64,000 nt of DNA from Xylophilus sp042867185 (GTDB lineage Bacteria > Pseudomonadota > Gammaproteobacteria > Burkholderiales > Burkholderiaceae_C), in NCBI GenBank assembly GCA_042867185.1, contig JBHZQV010000015.1:1-64000 (forward strand), written 5' to 3'. The position numbers and the translations under genes were made by a program. Shown in pieces: positions 7,041 to 17,013 of the stretch. The notes beneath the pieces are model-generated. The model was not told where the DNA came from, ran no database searches, and was given only the letters and a program-made list of their open reading frames with translations. The number at the start of each line of letters is the position of its first letter. The stretch's first letter is position 1.

Positions 7041-8747
7041 ATGGCCAAGAGCGAAACTCCGGGTTTCATCTCCAGGGTGGTGCGCTTCGTGCGCAAGCCG
7101 GGCGCTGCCTGGGCGGACGAGGACGTGCCCGGCGACAACGCCGACAGCGGCTACAGCAAGCAGCTGCTCAAGGAGGTGGTCGAGCGGCGGCGGCGCAACG
7201 ATTCGGTCCGCAAACGCGAGTTCGACCAGCTGCGCCGCCTGCGCCGGCGCGGTGCCGGGGTCGACACCGGGGCCGACGGCACGGTGTCGTTCTTCGCCAC
7301 CAGCCTGCTGAGCCGGCCCGACGACCGCGCCGTCACGCTGCGCAAGATCGACGAGATCGAAGAGCAGATGTCGCAGCAGTGGTGGACCACCCGCACGCCG
7401 GAGCCGGGCGACCTGCCGGTGCGTGTCGTGCCCCCCGGCGACCCCACCCTCTATGCCCACCGCGGCCGGGCCCCGTTGCCCGGCGGCGCTGCCCGCGGCG
7501 GCGCCGACACCCGGCCGCCCGGGGCCGGCGGTAGCGGCCTGAAGGTCGACATCGAGTTGCCCGACGCCGGCCACGACACGGCCCGGGGGGCCGAGGCGGC
7601 ACCCCTGATGGCACCGATGGAGCTGCAGGCCGAGGTGGAAGACCTGCCCGGCTTCGCCCACGATCCGCAACTGGAAGAGTCCGCGATCCGCTTCGCCAAT
7701 GCCGACTACGGCGGCGCCGAGGCGGCGCTGCGCCTGCTGGCGGAGGAGGAGGGCGGCCCGGGCGAGCAGGCCTGGGGCGCCTTGTTCGACCTCTACCGCT
7801 GCATCGGCCAGCAGGACCGCTTCGAGGCGGCGGCGCTGGAGTTCGCGCAGCGTTTCGGCCGGTCTCCGCCGTCCTGGTACTGGGTCTGCCCGCCGGGCAC
7901 GGCCACCCAGCCGCTGGAGCAGAACGATTTCCGCTGGAGCAGCCCCGCCCTGGTCGATGGCGCCGCCGTCGAATCGCTGGAAGACAGTTTGGCGGTCGCG
8001 CCCGCCCCGTGGCTGCTCGACTGGTCGGCGCTGGAAGGTTTCCACGACGACGCGGTGCTGCCGCTGCTGGCCGCCTTCACCCGCTGGGGCGACCTGCGGA
8101 TCCCCATCCGGATGGCCGGGGTCGAATTGCTGCTGCAGGCGCTGCAGGCACGTACCCCGTCGGCCGATGCGCTGGTCGATCCGATCTGGTGGCGGCTGCA
8201 CATGGAAGTGCTGCGCGTCCTGGGACAGCCCGAGGCCTTCGAGATGGTGGCGCTCGATTACTGCGTCACCTACGAGGTTTCGCCGCCGTCGTGGCAGCCG
8301 GCGCGCTGCGAATGCCGCACGGTGAGCGGCGGCGCGGCCGAAGACGACCCGGTCCTCGACCGTGATCCGTCGGCCGTCGCCGCCACGGCGGTCCCGTCTC
8401 CGGATGTCCGGGGCGCGGGCTTCGGGTCGCACTTTCCGGTGCTCACCCATACCCTGCTGCCACCGGCCCCGGTGGCCGAACTGGCGGGCGAAATCACCGG
8501 CGACGCGGACGCCGCCATCGCCCGGCTCGACGCCGCGGCCGAGCACGGCACCGGCACGGTCATCGTCTCGTGCGACCGGCTGGTGCGGATGGATTTCTCG
8601 GCGGCGGGCTCGGTCCTCAACTGGGCCGCGGCGCAGGATGCGGCCGGGCGCAAGGTGCAGTTCCGCAACCTGCACCGTCTGGCGGCCACCTTCCTGAACG
8701 TCATCGGGGTGGACGAGTACGCCCGGGTGCACGCCCGCAGCGATTAG
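7041..8747 (+). CDS. STAS-domain protein with a duplicated helical module
   Basis: A 568-residue cytoplasmic protein without signal peptide or membrane segments. The N-terminus is very basic (VVRFVRKPG, VERRRRNDSVRKREFDQLRRLRRR) and the next part looks disordered. Two copies of a helical module follow, each ending in an F-x3-ALxF...SPPSW pattern (near residues 265-280 and 402-417). The C-terminal 95 residues form a STAS-like domain with VIVSCDRLVRMDFSAAGSVLNWA. STAS domains usually act in anti-anti-sigma switches or toxin/phospholipid transport, but the basic N-terminus and duplicated module suggest a different use. It lies 36 bases after dksA and probably belongs to its operon. The function is unknown. 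Confidence 0.75.
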   Translation: MAKSETPGFISRVVRFVRKPGAAWADEDVPGDNADSGYSKQLLKEVVERRRRNDSVRKREFDQLRRLRRRGAGVDTGADGTVSFFATSLLSRPDDRAVTLRKIDEIEEQMSQQWWTTRTPEPGDLPVRVVPPGDPTLYAHRGRAPLPGGAARGGADTRPPGAGGSGLKVDIELPDAGHDTARGAEAAPLMAPMELQAEVEDLPGFAHDPQLEESAIRFANADYGGAEAALRLLAEEEGGPGEQAWGALFDLYRCIGQQDRFEAAALEFAQRFGRSPPSWYWVCPPGTATQPLEQNDFRWSSPALVDGAAVESLEDSLAVAPAPWLLDWSALEGFHDDAVLPLLAAFTRWGDLRIPIRMAGVELLLQALQARTPSADALVDPIWWRLHMEVLRVLGQPEAFEMVALDYCVTYEVSPPSWQPARCECRTVSGGAAEDDPVLDRDPSAVAATAVPSPDVRGAGFGSHFPVLTHTLLPPAPVAELAGEITGDADAAIARLDAAAEHGTGTVIVSCDRLVRMDFSAAGSVLNWAAAQDAAGRKVQFRNLHRLAATFLNVIGVDEYARVHARSD

Positions 8748-8759
8748 GGTGGGAGTCGG

Positions 8760-8784
8760 GGTCACCATGCAGTGCGTGGTGACC
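8760..8784. terminator. Possible bidirectional hairpin between convergent genes
   Basis: A perfect 8-base inverted repeat, GGTCACCA-N9-TGGTGACC, lies between the stop codons of the STAS gene and the GH6 gene. There is no T-run, so it may be only a weak or Rho-assisted stop. Confidence 0.4.
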
Positions 8785-8811
8785 GTGTGACTTCAACCTG
8801 ATCGCGCCCTC

Positions 8812-10602
<1,791 letters not shown>

Positions 10603-11079
10603 AATCACATTTCCTTCTCATTTTTTGTCGGATTATCCACGGGTATATATGCATCCCATGAATGATGGTGGTGTGGATCGCTTCCTGGCATTGCCTCCCT
10701 ATTTAACGTTGTTTGTAAAGCTAGCGTTAATGTAGAGGAGTGACGACGGATCAGACAAGGGTATTTCGCTCGAACAGGCGCGGTACAACTTATTACGCCA
10801 AGCCGGTTGCGCAAAATTTTTGCTTGTGTTGGCATTATCGAAGAGCGCTTAGATGAAGCTCCACCGGTTGCGCACGGCTCGATTAGCGGAATGGGCGTCT
10901 GTAAATGCACTGCATGCGAGCCGCGGGAGACCCTGTCGGAAAATAGTGAATCGCTCGATTCCGAAAGAAAATTTCTTCGCGCGTTCCAGGCCGACCTGAT
11001 AAATCGAGGCTCGCGTCGATGCGAGCAACAAAGCCGCGCGGTGTTGCAAACCGCGGTTTCAGCCCTACCTGAGGCCGCT
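10603..11079. promoter_or_regulatory. AT-rich intergenic region between the GH6 gene and hslV
   Basis: About 475 bases with markedly lower GC than the rest of the window. It must contain the divergent promoters of the GH6 gene (minus) and hslV (plus). Close to the GH6 start lies a good ribosome site (AGAAGGAA on the minus strand). A plus-strand frame continuous with hslV runs from 10807, but its translation resembles no known extension. No transposase remnant or tRNA was seen, and no clear HrpX-type box. Confidence 0.5.
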
Positions 11080-11628
11080 ATGGAACAATTTCACGGCACC
11101 ACCATCCTCAGCGTGCGCCGCCAGACACCCCAGGGCATCCAGGTGGCCATCGGCGGCGACGGGCAGGTCACGCTCGGCAACATCGTCGTCAAGGGCACCG
11201 CCCGCAAGGTGCGCAAGCTCCACCACGACAAGGTGCTGGCGGGCTTCGCGGGCGCCACCGCCGACGCCTTCACCCTCTTCGAACGCTTCGAGGCCAAGCT
11301 GGAAAAGCACCAGGGCCAGCTGGTCCGCGCCGCGATCGAGCTGACCAAGGACTGGCGCACCGACCGAGTCCTGCGCCGCCTGGAGGCGATGCTGGCGGTG
11401 GCCGACCGCACCGCTTCGCTGATCATCACCGGCAACGGCGACGTGCTGGAGCCCGAGCAGGGCATCGTGGCGATCGGGTCGGGCGGCGCCTATGCCCACT
11501 CGGCCGCCAAGGCGCTGCTGGAGCATACCGACCTGGCGCCGCGCGACATCGTCAAGAAGTCGCTGGAGATCGCGGGCGAGCTGTGCATCTACACCAACAT
11601 GCACCACACGCTGGAAACCCTCGATTGA
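11080..11628 (+). CDS. hslV: ATP-dependent protease HslVU, peptidase subunit HslV
   Basis: A 182-residue threonine peptidase of the HslVU (ClpYQ) protease, which forms double hexamer rings capped by HslU. MEQFHG is a short propeptide and the catalytic Thr is the first T of TTILSVRR (residue 7). The family motifs GDGQVTLG, KVRKLH and GFAGATADAF follow. The frame is open upstream to 10807, but the ATG at 11080 gives the standard betaproteobacterial start. hslU follows after 83 bases, part of which is a dispersed repeat. Confidence 0.96.
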   Translation: MEQFHGTTILSVRRQTPQGIQVAIGGDGQVTLGNIVVKGTARKVRKLHHDKVLAGFAGATADAFTLFERFEAKLEKHQGQLVRAAIELTKDWRTDRVLRRLEAMLAVADRTASLIITGNGDVLEPEQGIVAIGSGGAYAHSAAKALLEHTDLAPRDIVKKSLEIAGELCIYTNMHHTLETLD

Positions 11629-11640
11629 GACGGTGCGATA

Positions 11641-11697
11641 AGTGGCTGTAGCCGGCGCCGTGCGCCGGCCGTCAGCTATCGATTGAATAGCAACCCA
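11641..11697 (-). repeat. Dispersed GCTAT...TAGCT repeat, copy b
   Basis: Read on the minus strand it is GCTATTCAATCGATAGCTGA followed by CGGCCGGCGCACGGCGCCGG and a short tail. The inner GCCGGCGC/GCGCCGGC arms form a strong hairpin, and GCTAT/ATAGC a second one. It lies between hslV and hslU and could set their relative expression. Confidence 0.75.
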
Positions 11698-11711
11698 ATT
11701 TTCAGCACGCC

Positions 11712-13064
11712 ATGTCCTCCATGACCCCCCAGGAGATCGTCTCCGAACTCGACCACCACATCGTCGGCCAGCAGCAGGCCAAGCGCGCCGTCGCGATCGC
11801 CCTGCGCAACCGCTGGCGGCGCCAGCAGGTCGAGGGCAAGCTGCGCCACGAGATCACGCCGAAGAACATCCTGATGATCGGCCCGACCGGCGTCGGCAAG
11901 ACCGAGATCGCCCGCCGCCTGGCCCGGCTGGCCGATGCGCCATTCATCAAGGTGGAGGCCACCAAGTTCACCGAGGTGGGCTATGTCGGCAAGGATGTGG
12001 ACGCGATCATCCGCGACCTGGTCGAGGTGGCGGTCAAGCAGACCCGCGAATCCGAGATGAAGAAGCACCGCGCCCGCGCCGAGGACGCCGCCGAGCACCG
12101 CATCCTCGACGTGCTGATCCCGCCGGCCCGGCCCACCGGCGCGCCCGACGCGGCGGCCGTGCCGGCACTGGCCGGGCCCGAGAGCGGTGCCCGCCAGGCC
12201 TTCCGCAAGAAGCTGCGCGAGGGCCAGCTCGACGACAAGGAGATCGAGATCGACCTGGCGGAGCCCGCCAAGGCGCTGGAGGTGAGCGGCCCGGCCGGCA
12301 TGGAGGAGATGACCGAGCAACTGCGCGGCATGTTCAGCCAGATGGGGGCCGTCAAGCGCAAGACCCGCAAGCTGCGGATCGACGAGGCGATGAAGCTGCT
12401 GGTCGAGGAAGAAGCCGGCAAGCTGGTCAACGAGGAAGACAGCCGCACCCGGGCGCTGGCCAATGCCGAGCAGAACGGCATCGTCTTCATCGACGAGATC
12501 GACAAGGTCACCTCGCGCGGCGAAGGCGGTGGCAGCAACGCCGACATCTCGCGCCAGGGCGTGCAGCGCGACCTGCTGCCGCTGGTCGAGGGCACCACCG
12601 TCTCGACCAAGTACGGCATGGTCAAGACCGACCACATCCTCTTCATCGCCTCCGGCGCTTTCCACCTGAGCAAGCCGAGCGACCTGATCCCCGAGTTGCA
12701 GGGCCGGTTCCCGATCCGGGTCGAGCTGCAGTCGCTGTCGGTCCAGGATTTCGAGGCGATCCTCACCCAGACGCATGCGTCGCTGGTCAAGCAGTACCAG
12801 GCGCTGCTGGCGACAGAAGGCGTCACGGTCGAGTTCACCCCCGAGGGCATCACCCGGCTGGCGCGCATCGCCCACGACGTGAACGAAAGCACCGAAAACA
12901 TCGGCGCCCGGCGCCTGTCGACGGTGATGGAGCGGCTGCTCGACGAGGTGAGCTTCGACGCCACCGGCATGTCGGGCCAGACGGTGACGGTCGATGTGGC
13001 GTATGTCGACAAGCGCCTGGGCGAGCTGAGCAAGGACGAGGACCTGTCCCGCTACATCCTCTGA
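11712..13064 (+). CDS. hslU: ATP-dependent protease HslVU, ATPase subunit HslU
   Basis: A 450-residue AAA+ unfoldase that feeds substrates to HslV. It starts MTPQEIVSELDHHIVGQ, has Walker A GPTGVGKTE near residue 58, Walker B IVFIDEIDK near residue 258, and the I-domain between residues 110 and 240. The C-terminus ends SRYIL, the hydrophobic tail that docks in HslV (family knowledge). In-frame Met residues at 1 and 4 are both possible starts. The spacing to hslV and shared strand indicate one operon, closed by the terminator at 13083. Confidence 0.97.
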   Translation: MSSMTPQEIVSELDHHIVGQQQAKRAVAIALRNRWRRQQVEGKLRHEITPKNILMIGPTGVGKTEIARRLARLADAPFIKVEATKFTEVGYVGKDVDAIIRDLVEVAVKQTRESEMKKHRARAEDAAEHRILDVLIPPARPTGAPDAAAVPALAGPESGARQAFRKKLREGQLDDKEIEIDLAEPAKALEVSGPAGMEEMTEQLRGMFSQMGAVKRKTRKLRIDEAMKLLVEEEAGKLVNEEDSRTRALANAEQNGIVFIDEIDKVTSRGEGGGSNADISRQGVQRDLLPLVEGTTVSTKYGMVKTDHILFIASGAFHLSKPSDLIPELQGRFPIRVELQSLSVQDFEAILTQTHASLVKQYQALLATEGVTVEFTPEGITRLARIAHDVNESTENIGARRLSTVMERLLDEVSFDATGMSGQTVTVDVAYVDKRLGELSKDEDLSRYIL

Positions 13065-13082
13065 GCGGTCGAAGCGCCGCAG

Positions 13083-13104
13083 GGCGCCCCGCAGGGCGTC
13101 TTTT
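13083..13104 (+). terminator. Rho-independent terminator after hslU
   Basis: A 7-base stem GGCGCCC / GGGCGTC (one G-T pair) with a CGCA loop, followed by TTTT, placed 18 bases after the hslU stop. Confidence 0.7.
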
Positions 13105-13421
13105 CGGAGCTCCGACATGCGCAGACCGGCCGGCCGCGGGGCGTGCGAACGCCGGTGCGGCCTGTCCGCTTTAGGCCGCTGTACCTTGTGGCAGCGTAGG
13201 ACAGCGTGAAGCGCCGGTGCAGGCGGGGTGCGCACCGCGCTGTCCGGGTTTCCGTAGCTTTGTTACACCTCCGGACCCGCGTTGCACAAACGGGCTAGGT
13301 GTGAGGAAGCACTTTGACAGGCCCTCCTAAGTGCTTAATCCAGAAGGTTTTTCCTTCAAGGCGGGCATTCGCAAGTCCTTGTAAGTTGTTGATTTCATTG
13401 TGGAAGTTGGGCAGCCGGCAT
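13105..13421. other. Non-coding stretch between hslU and the dcw promoter
   Basis: No credible gene was seen on either strand. The first half is GC-rich; from about 13290 it becomes less GC-rich, as expected of a regulatory region. It holds several short inverted repeats but no recognisable tRNA, known RNA or repeat family member. Confidence 0.5.
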
Positions 13422-13482
13422 TTGAGCCGGCTTCGTTTCCTGCTACAGTGCAAAAAAGTGCAATTAAGTGGTGAAAAGTGGC
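13422..13482 (+). promoter_or_regulatory. dcw cluster promoter with four MraZ-type operator repeats
   Basis: Four GTG triplets, at 13448, 13458, 13468 and 13478, start direct repeats spaced exactly 10 bases apart (GTGCAA, GTGCAA, GTGGTG, GTGGCT, each with an A/T-rich spacer or flank). MraZ is known to bind such 10-base-period GTG repeats ahead of its own gene. A possible promoter is TTGAGC (13422-13427), 16-base spacer, TACAGT (13444-13449), which places the repeats over the transcription start, as expected for autorepression. Confidence 0.75.
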
Positions 13483-13539
13483 TTCGCGCCCGCTTTTCCC
13501 GGCACGCCAAGCGAATCCAAACCCGGGGGTCTTCCAGTC

Positions 13540-13968
13540 GTGTTCCAAGGAGCGTCATCGCTGAGTCTCGATGCGAAGGGGCGGCTGTCCGTCCCTACGC
13601 GGCATCGTGACGTCCTGGCGGCGACGGCGGCGGGCCAGCTGACGATCACCCGGCACCCCGACGGTTGCCTGATGGTCTTCCCGCGCCCCGAGTGGGAGAA
13701 GTTCCGGGAGCGCATCGCCCAGCTGCCGATGTCGGCCCAGTGGTGGAAGCGCATCTTCCTCGGCAACGCGATGGACGTGGACATGGACGCCACCGGCCGG
13801 GTGCTGGTCTCGCCCGAGCTGCGCCAGGCGGCCGGCATCGCCAAGGACACGGTCCTGCTCGGCATGGGCAGCCATTTCGAGCTGTGGGACAAGGCCACCT
13901 ATGAGGCCCAGGAAGCCGAAGCGCTGCAGGGCCAGATGCCCGAAGCGTTCAAGGACTTCTCCTTTTAG
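13540..13968 (+). CDS. mraZ: Transcriptional regulator MraZ
   Basis: A 142-residue DNA-binding protein that represses the division and cell wall cluster. Two AbrB-like half-domains are visible, SLDAKGRLSVPTRHRD near residue 10 and DMDATGRVLVSPELRQ near residue 85. The frame is open from 13468, but the GTG at 13540 gives the canonical start (FQGASSLSLDAKG) and the 13468 start lies inside the operator repeats. rsmH follows after 9 bases. Confidence 0.94.
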   Translation: MFQGASSLSLDAKGRLSVPTRHRDVLAATAAGQLTITRHPDGCLMVFPRPEWEKFRERIAQLPMSAQWWKRIFLGNAMDVDMDATGRVLVSPELRQAAGIAKDTVLLGMGSHFELWDKATYEAQEAEALQGQMPEAFKDFSF

Positions 13969-13977
13969 AGCCCGCCG

Positions 13978-14901
13978 GTGTCGATCGACGTGCCCCACCA
14001 CCACACCACCGTCCTCCTGCAGGAAGCGGTGGACGCGCTCGTCGTCTCGGAGGGCGGTGCCTATATCGACGCCACCTTCGGCCGCGGCGGCCATTCGCGG
14101 CTGATCCTCTCGCGCCTGTCGGCCGAGGGCCGGCTGCTGGCCTTCGACAAGGACCCGGAGGCGATCGCGGACGCCGCCCGCATCGAGGACCCGCGTTTCT
14201 CGATCCGCCACGAGGGTTTCCGCCATCTCGGGGCGCTACCGCCGGCCAGCGCCGACGGCCTGCTGATGGACATCGGTGTCAGCTCTCCCCAGATCGACAA
14301 CCCCGTACGGGGTTTTTCTTTTCGTTTCGACGGCCCGCTCGACATGCGCATGGACCCCACGCGCGGCGAGAGCGTGGCCGACTGGCTGGCCACGGCCGAG
14401 ATCCCACAAATGGCGGAGGTGATTCGTGACTATGGCGAAGAACGGTTTGCTCTACCGATTGCAAAGGCGATTGCAGCTCGCCGACAGGAACGGGGCCCAA
14501 TTTCAACCACCACCGAGCTGGCCGAGCTCGTGGCTGGTACGGTCAAAACCCGCGAGCAGGGCCAGAACCCTGCAACGCGCACATTTCAGGCTCTTCGGAT
14601 TTTCATCAATGCCGAGCTTGAAGAGCTGCAACAGGCGCTAGAGGCCAGCCTGTCGGTGCTGCGCCCGGGCGGCCGGCTGGCGGTGATCAGCTTCCATTCG
14701 CTCGAAGACCGCATCGTCAAGACCTTCATCGCCCAGCATTCGAAAGAGGTGTACGACCGCCGCGCACCCTTCGCCGCGCCGCAGCCGATGCACCTCAAGG
14801 CGCTGGGCCGGTTCCGCGCCTCGCCCGAAGAGGTGGCCGCCAATCCGCGGTCGCGCAGCGCGATGCTGCGGGTGGCCGAGCGTACCGAGGTGCCGCTGTG
14901 A
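13978..14901 (+). CDS. rsmH: 16S rRNA (cytosine1402-N4)-methyltransferase RsmH
   Basis: A 307-residue SAM-dependent enzyme that methylates C1402 in the decoding centre of 16S rRNA. Motifs include DATFGRGGHSRL near residue 31, DKDPEA, GVSSPQID near 100 and ISFHSLEDRIVK near 237. The start is GTG. The stretch from about 14290 to 14640 uses far more A/T-ending codons than the rest of the gene and the neighbours, so the gene may be mosaic. Confidence 0.96.
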   Translation: MSIDVPHHHTTVLLQEAVDALVVSEGGAYIDATFGRGGHSRLILSRLSAEGRLLAFDKDPEAIADAARIEDPRFSIRHEGFRHLGALPPASADGLLMDIGVSSPQIDNPVRGFSFRFDGPLDMRMDPTRGESVADWLATAEIPQMAEVIRDYGEERFALPIAKAIAARRQERGPISTTTELAELVAGTVKTREQGQNPATRTFQALRIFINAELEELQQALEASLSVLRPGGRLAVISFHSLEDRIVKTFIAQHSKEVYDRRAPFAAPQPMHLKALGRFRASPEEVAANPRSRSAMLRVAERTEVPL

Positions 14902-14914
14902 GCGGGTCTGCGCC

Positions 14915-15265
14915 ATGACGCGGCTGTCCGTCGTGCTCCTGATGGCCGTGCTGGCCAGTGCGCTCTACCTGGTGCACACCCAGTACGAGTCGCGCCGCCT
15001 GTTCACCGAGCTGGAGCGAGTGCGGGCCGAGGCGGTGCGCCTCGACGTCGAGCGCGACCGGCTGCAGGTCGACAAGCGCGCCCAGGCCACGCCGCTGCGG
15101 GTGGAAAAGCTCGCCCGCGACCAGCTCAAGATGCAGGCCGCCACGCCGGCGATCACCCAGTACGTCGGCTACCCGGTGCTGCCGCCGACCCGCACCGCCA
15201 CGCCGCCCGCCGGCTCGCCCGCCGCCGCCGCGGCAGCGGCCGCTGCCAAGAAGGCCACGCGATGA
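14915..15265 (+). CDS. ftsL: Cell division protein FtsL
   Basis: A 116-residue single-span membrane protein of the divisome FtsQLB/FtsWI complex. It has a very short cytoplasmic tail, a membrane segment at residues 4-22 and a periplasmic coiled coil at about 25-75 (FTELERVRAEAVRLDVERDR). It ends in a Pro/Ala-rich tail with a run of Ala, longer than usual. It overlaps ftsI by 4 bases (ATGA). Confidence 0.92.
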   Translation: MTRLSVVLLMAVLASALYLVHTQYESRRLFTELERVRAEAVRLDVERDRLQVDKRAQATPLRVEKLARDQLKMQAATPAITQYVGYPVLPPTRTATPPAGSPAAAAAAAAAKKATR

Positions 15266-17013
15266 GCCGCAGCCGCAGCGTCCAGTACACCTCCAGCCCC
15301 TTGCTCGCCAGCAAGACGCCGGTCTGGCGCAGCAAGTTCATCGTGGCCGCGATCGCGCTGGGCTTCGTGGGCCTGGCGGCGCGGGCGGTGTACGTGCAGG
15401 TGATCGGCAACGATTTCTTCCAGCGCCAGGGCGAGGTGCGCTTCGCCCGCACGCTGGAGCTGCCCGCCAACCGCGGCCGCATCCTGGACCGCAACGGCCT
15501 GCTGCTGGCCTCGAGCGTCATCGCGCCCAGCATCTGGGCGATTCCGGAGGACGTCGACCGGCAGGACCCCGAGGTGGTCGCCAAGCTGCGCCAGATGGCC
15601 AAGCTGCTCGACATGACACCCGCCGCGCTCGACAAGAAGCTGGCCGACGAGGACAAGAGTTTCGTCTGGATCCAGCGCCAGGTCGACGAGCCGATCGTCA
15701 AGCAGATCGCCGCGCTCGACATCAAGGGCATCTACCAGCGCAAGGAATACAAGCGCCAGTACCCCGAGGGCGAATCGGCGGCGCACATCGTCGGCTTCAC
15801 CAACGTGGAAGACCGCGGCCAGGAAGGCATCGAGCTGGCCTTCAACGAGGCCCTCGGCGGCAAGGCCGGCTCGCGCCGGGTGATCAAGGACCGCCTGGGC
15901 CGCGCCGTCGAGGGCGTGGGCGAGACGGTGCCGCCGCTCGACGGCAAGGACATCCAGCTCTCGATCGACAGCAAGGTGCAGTTCTTCGCCTACCAGAAGC
16001 TGCGCGACCAGGTGATCGCCCAGAAGGCCAAGGCCGGCAGCGTGGTGGTGCTCGACACCGTCACCGGCGAGATCCTGGCCCTGGCCAACTACCCGAGCTA
16101 CGTGCCCGACAAGCGCCAGAACCTCACCGGCGAGCAGCTGCGCAACCGCGCGCTCACCGACACCTTCGAGCCCGGCTCCACCATGAAGCCGATCACCATC
16201 GGCACCGCGCTGGAGCTGGGCCGCGTCAAGCCCAGCACGATGATCGACACCTCGCCGGGCCGCATCACCATCACCGGCTCGACGATCACCGACACCCACA
16301 ACTATGGGCTTCAGACGGTCGAGGGCGTGATCCAGAAATCGAGCAACGTCGGCGCCACCAAGGTGTCGCAGAAGATGACGGCGCACGAGATGTGGGACAG
16401 CTTCTCGGCGCTGGGCTTCGGCCAGAAGCCGCAGATCTCGTTCCCCGGCACGGTGACCGGGCGCTTGCGCCCGTGGAAGACCTGGAAGCCGATCGAGCAG
16501 GCGACGATGTCGTACGGCTACGGCCTGTCGGCCAGCCTGTTCCAGATGGCGCGCTCCTACACCGCCTTCGCGCACGACGGCCAGATCATCCCGGCCACCA
16601 TCCTCAAGTCGGACGCGCCGGCGGTCGGCACCCAGGTCTTCTCGCCGCAGAACGCGGCCGCGGTGCGCCACATGCTGTGGCTGGCCGCCGGCCCCGGCGG
16701 CACCGGCCAGAAGGCGCAGACGGTGGGCTATTCGATCGGCGGCAAGTCGGGCACCGCCCGCAAGCAGGCCGGCAAGGGCTACGCCGCCGGCAAGTACCGC
16801 TCGTGGTTCACCGGCATGGCGCCGATCGAGAAGCCGCGGATCATCGTCGCGGTGATGATCGACGAGCCCAACGCCGGCTCCTACTACGGCGGCACCGTGG
16901 CCGGCCCGGTCTTCGGCGAAGTGGTGCAGCAGACGCTGCGCATGATGGGCGTGCAGCCCGACATGGCGGTCAAGCCGCAGATCGTCGCGACCGAAGTCGA
17001 GGAGTCGTTCTGA
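15262..17013 (+). CDS. ftsI: Septal peptidoglycan transpeptidase FtsI (PBP3)
   Basis: A 583-residue class B penicillin-binding protein that crosslinks septal peptidoglycan with FtsW. A cytoplasmic start and membrane segment (about residues 26-46) are followed by the pedestal domain (RGRILDRNG) and the transpeptidase domain. The active-site serine is Ser306 in GSTMK, with SSN in QKSSNVG and KSGTA as the third motif. It overlaps murE by one base (TGATG), which suggests coupled translation. Confidence 0.96.
   Translation: MSRSRSVQYTSSPLLASKTPVWRSKFIVAAIALGFVGLAARAVYVQVIGNDFFQRQGEVRFARTLELPANRGRILDRNGLLLASSVIAPSIWAIPEDVDRQDPEVVAKLRQMAKLLDMTPAALDKKLADEDKSFVWIQRQVDEPIVKQIAALDIKGIYQRKEYKRQYPEGESAAHIVGFTNVEDRGQEGIELAFNEALGGKAGSRRVIKDRLGRAVEGVGETVPPLDGKDIQLSIDSKVQFFAYQKLRDQVIAQKAKAGSVVVLDTVTGEILALANYPSYVPDKRQNLTGEQLRNRALTDTFEPGSTMKPITIGTALELGRVKPSTMIDTSPGRITITGSTITDTHNYGLQTVEGVIQKSSNVGATKVSQKMTAHEMWDSFSALGFGQKPQISFPGTVTGRLRPWKTWKPIEQATMSYGYGLSASLFQMARSYTAFAHDGQIIPATILKSDAPAVGTQVFSPQNAAAVRHMLWLAAGPGGTGQKAQTVGYSIGGKSGTARKQAGKGYAAGKYRSWFTGMAPIEKPRIIVAVMIDEPNAGSYYGGTVAGPVFGEVVQQTLRMMGVQPDMAVKPQIVATEVEESF

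Noticed and set aside
10807..11079. 91-codon N-terminal extension of hslV
   Set aside because: HslV needs a short propeptide before the catalytic Thr. The extension is unlike any family member and lies in AT-rich intergenic DNA.
13141..13260. Stem-rich stretch considered as a tRNA or small RNA gene
   Set aside because: No T-loop, anticodon arm or known RNA pattern could be fitted.
13468..13539. Upstream GTG start for mraZ
   Set aside because: It lies inside the MraZ operator repeats, and the GTG at 13540 gives the family N-terminus.
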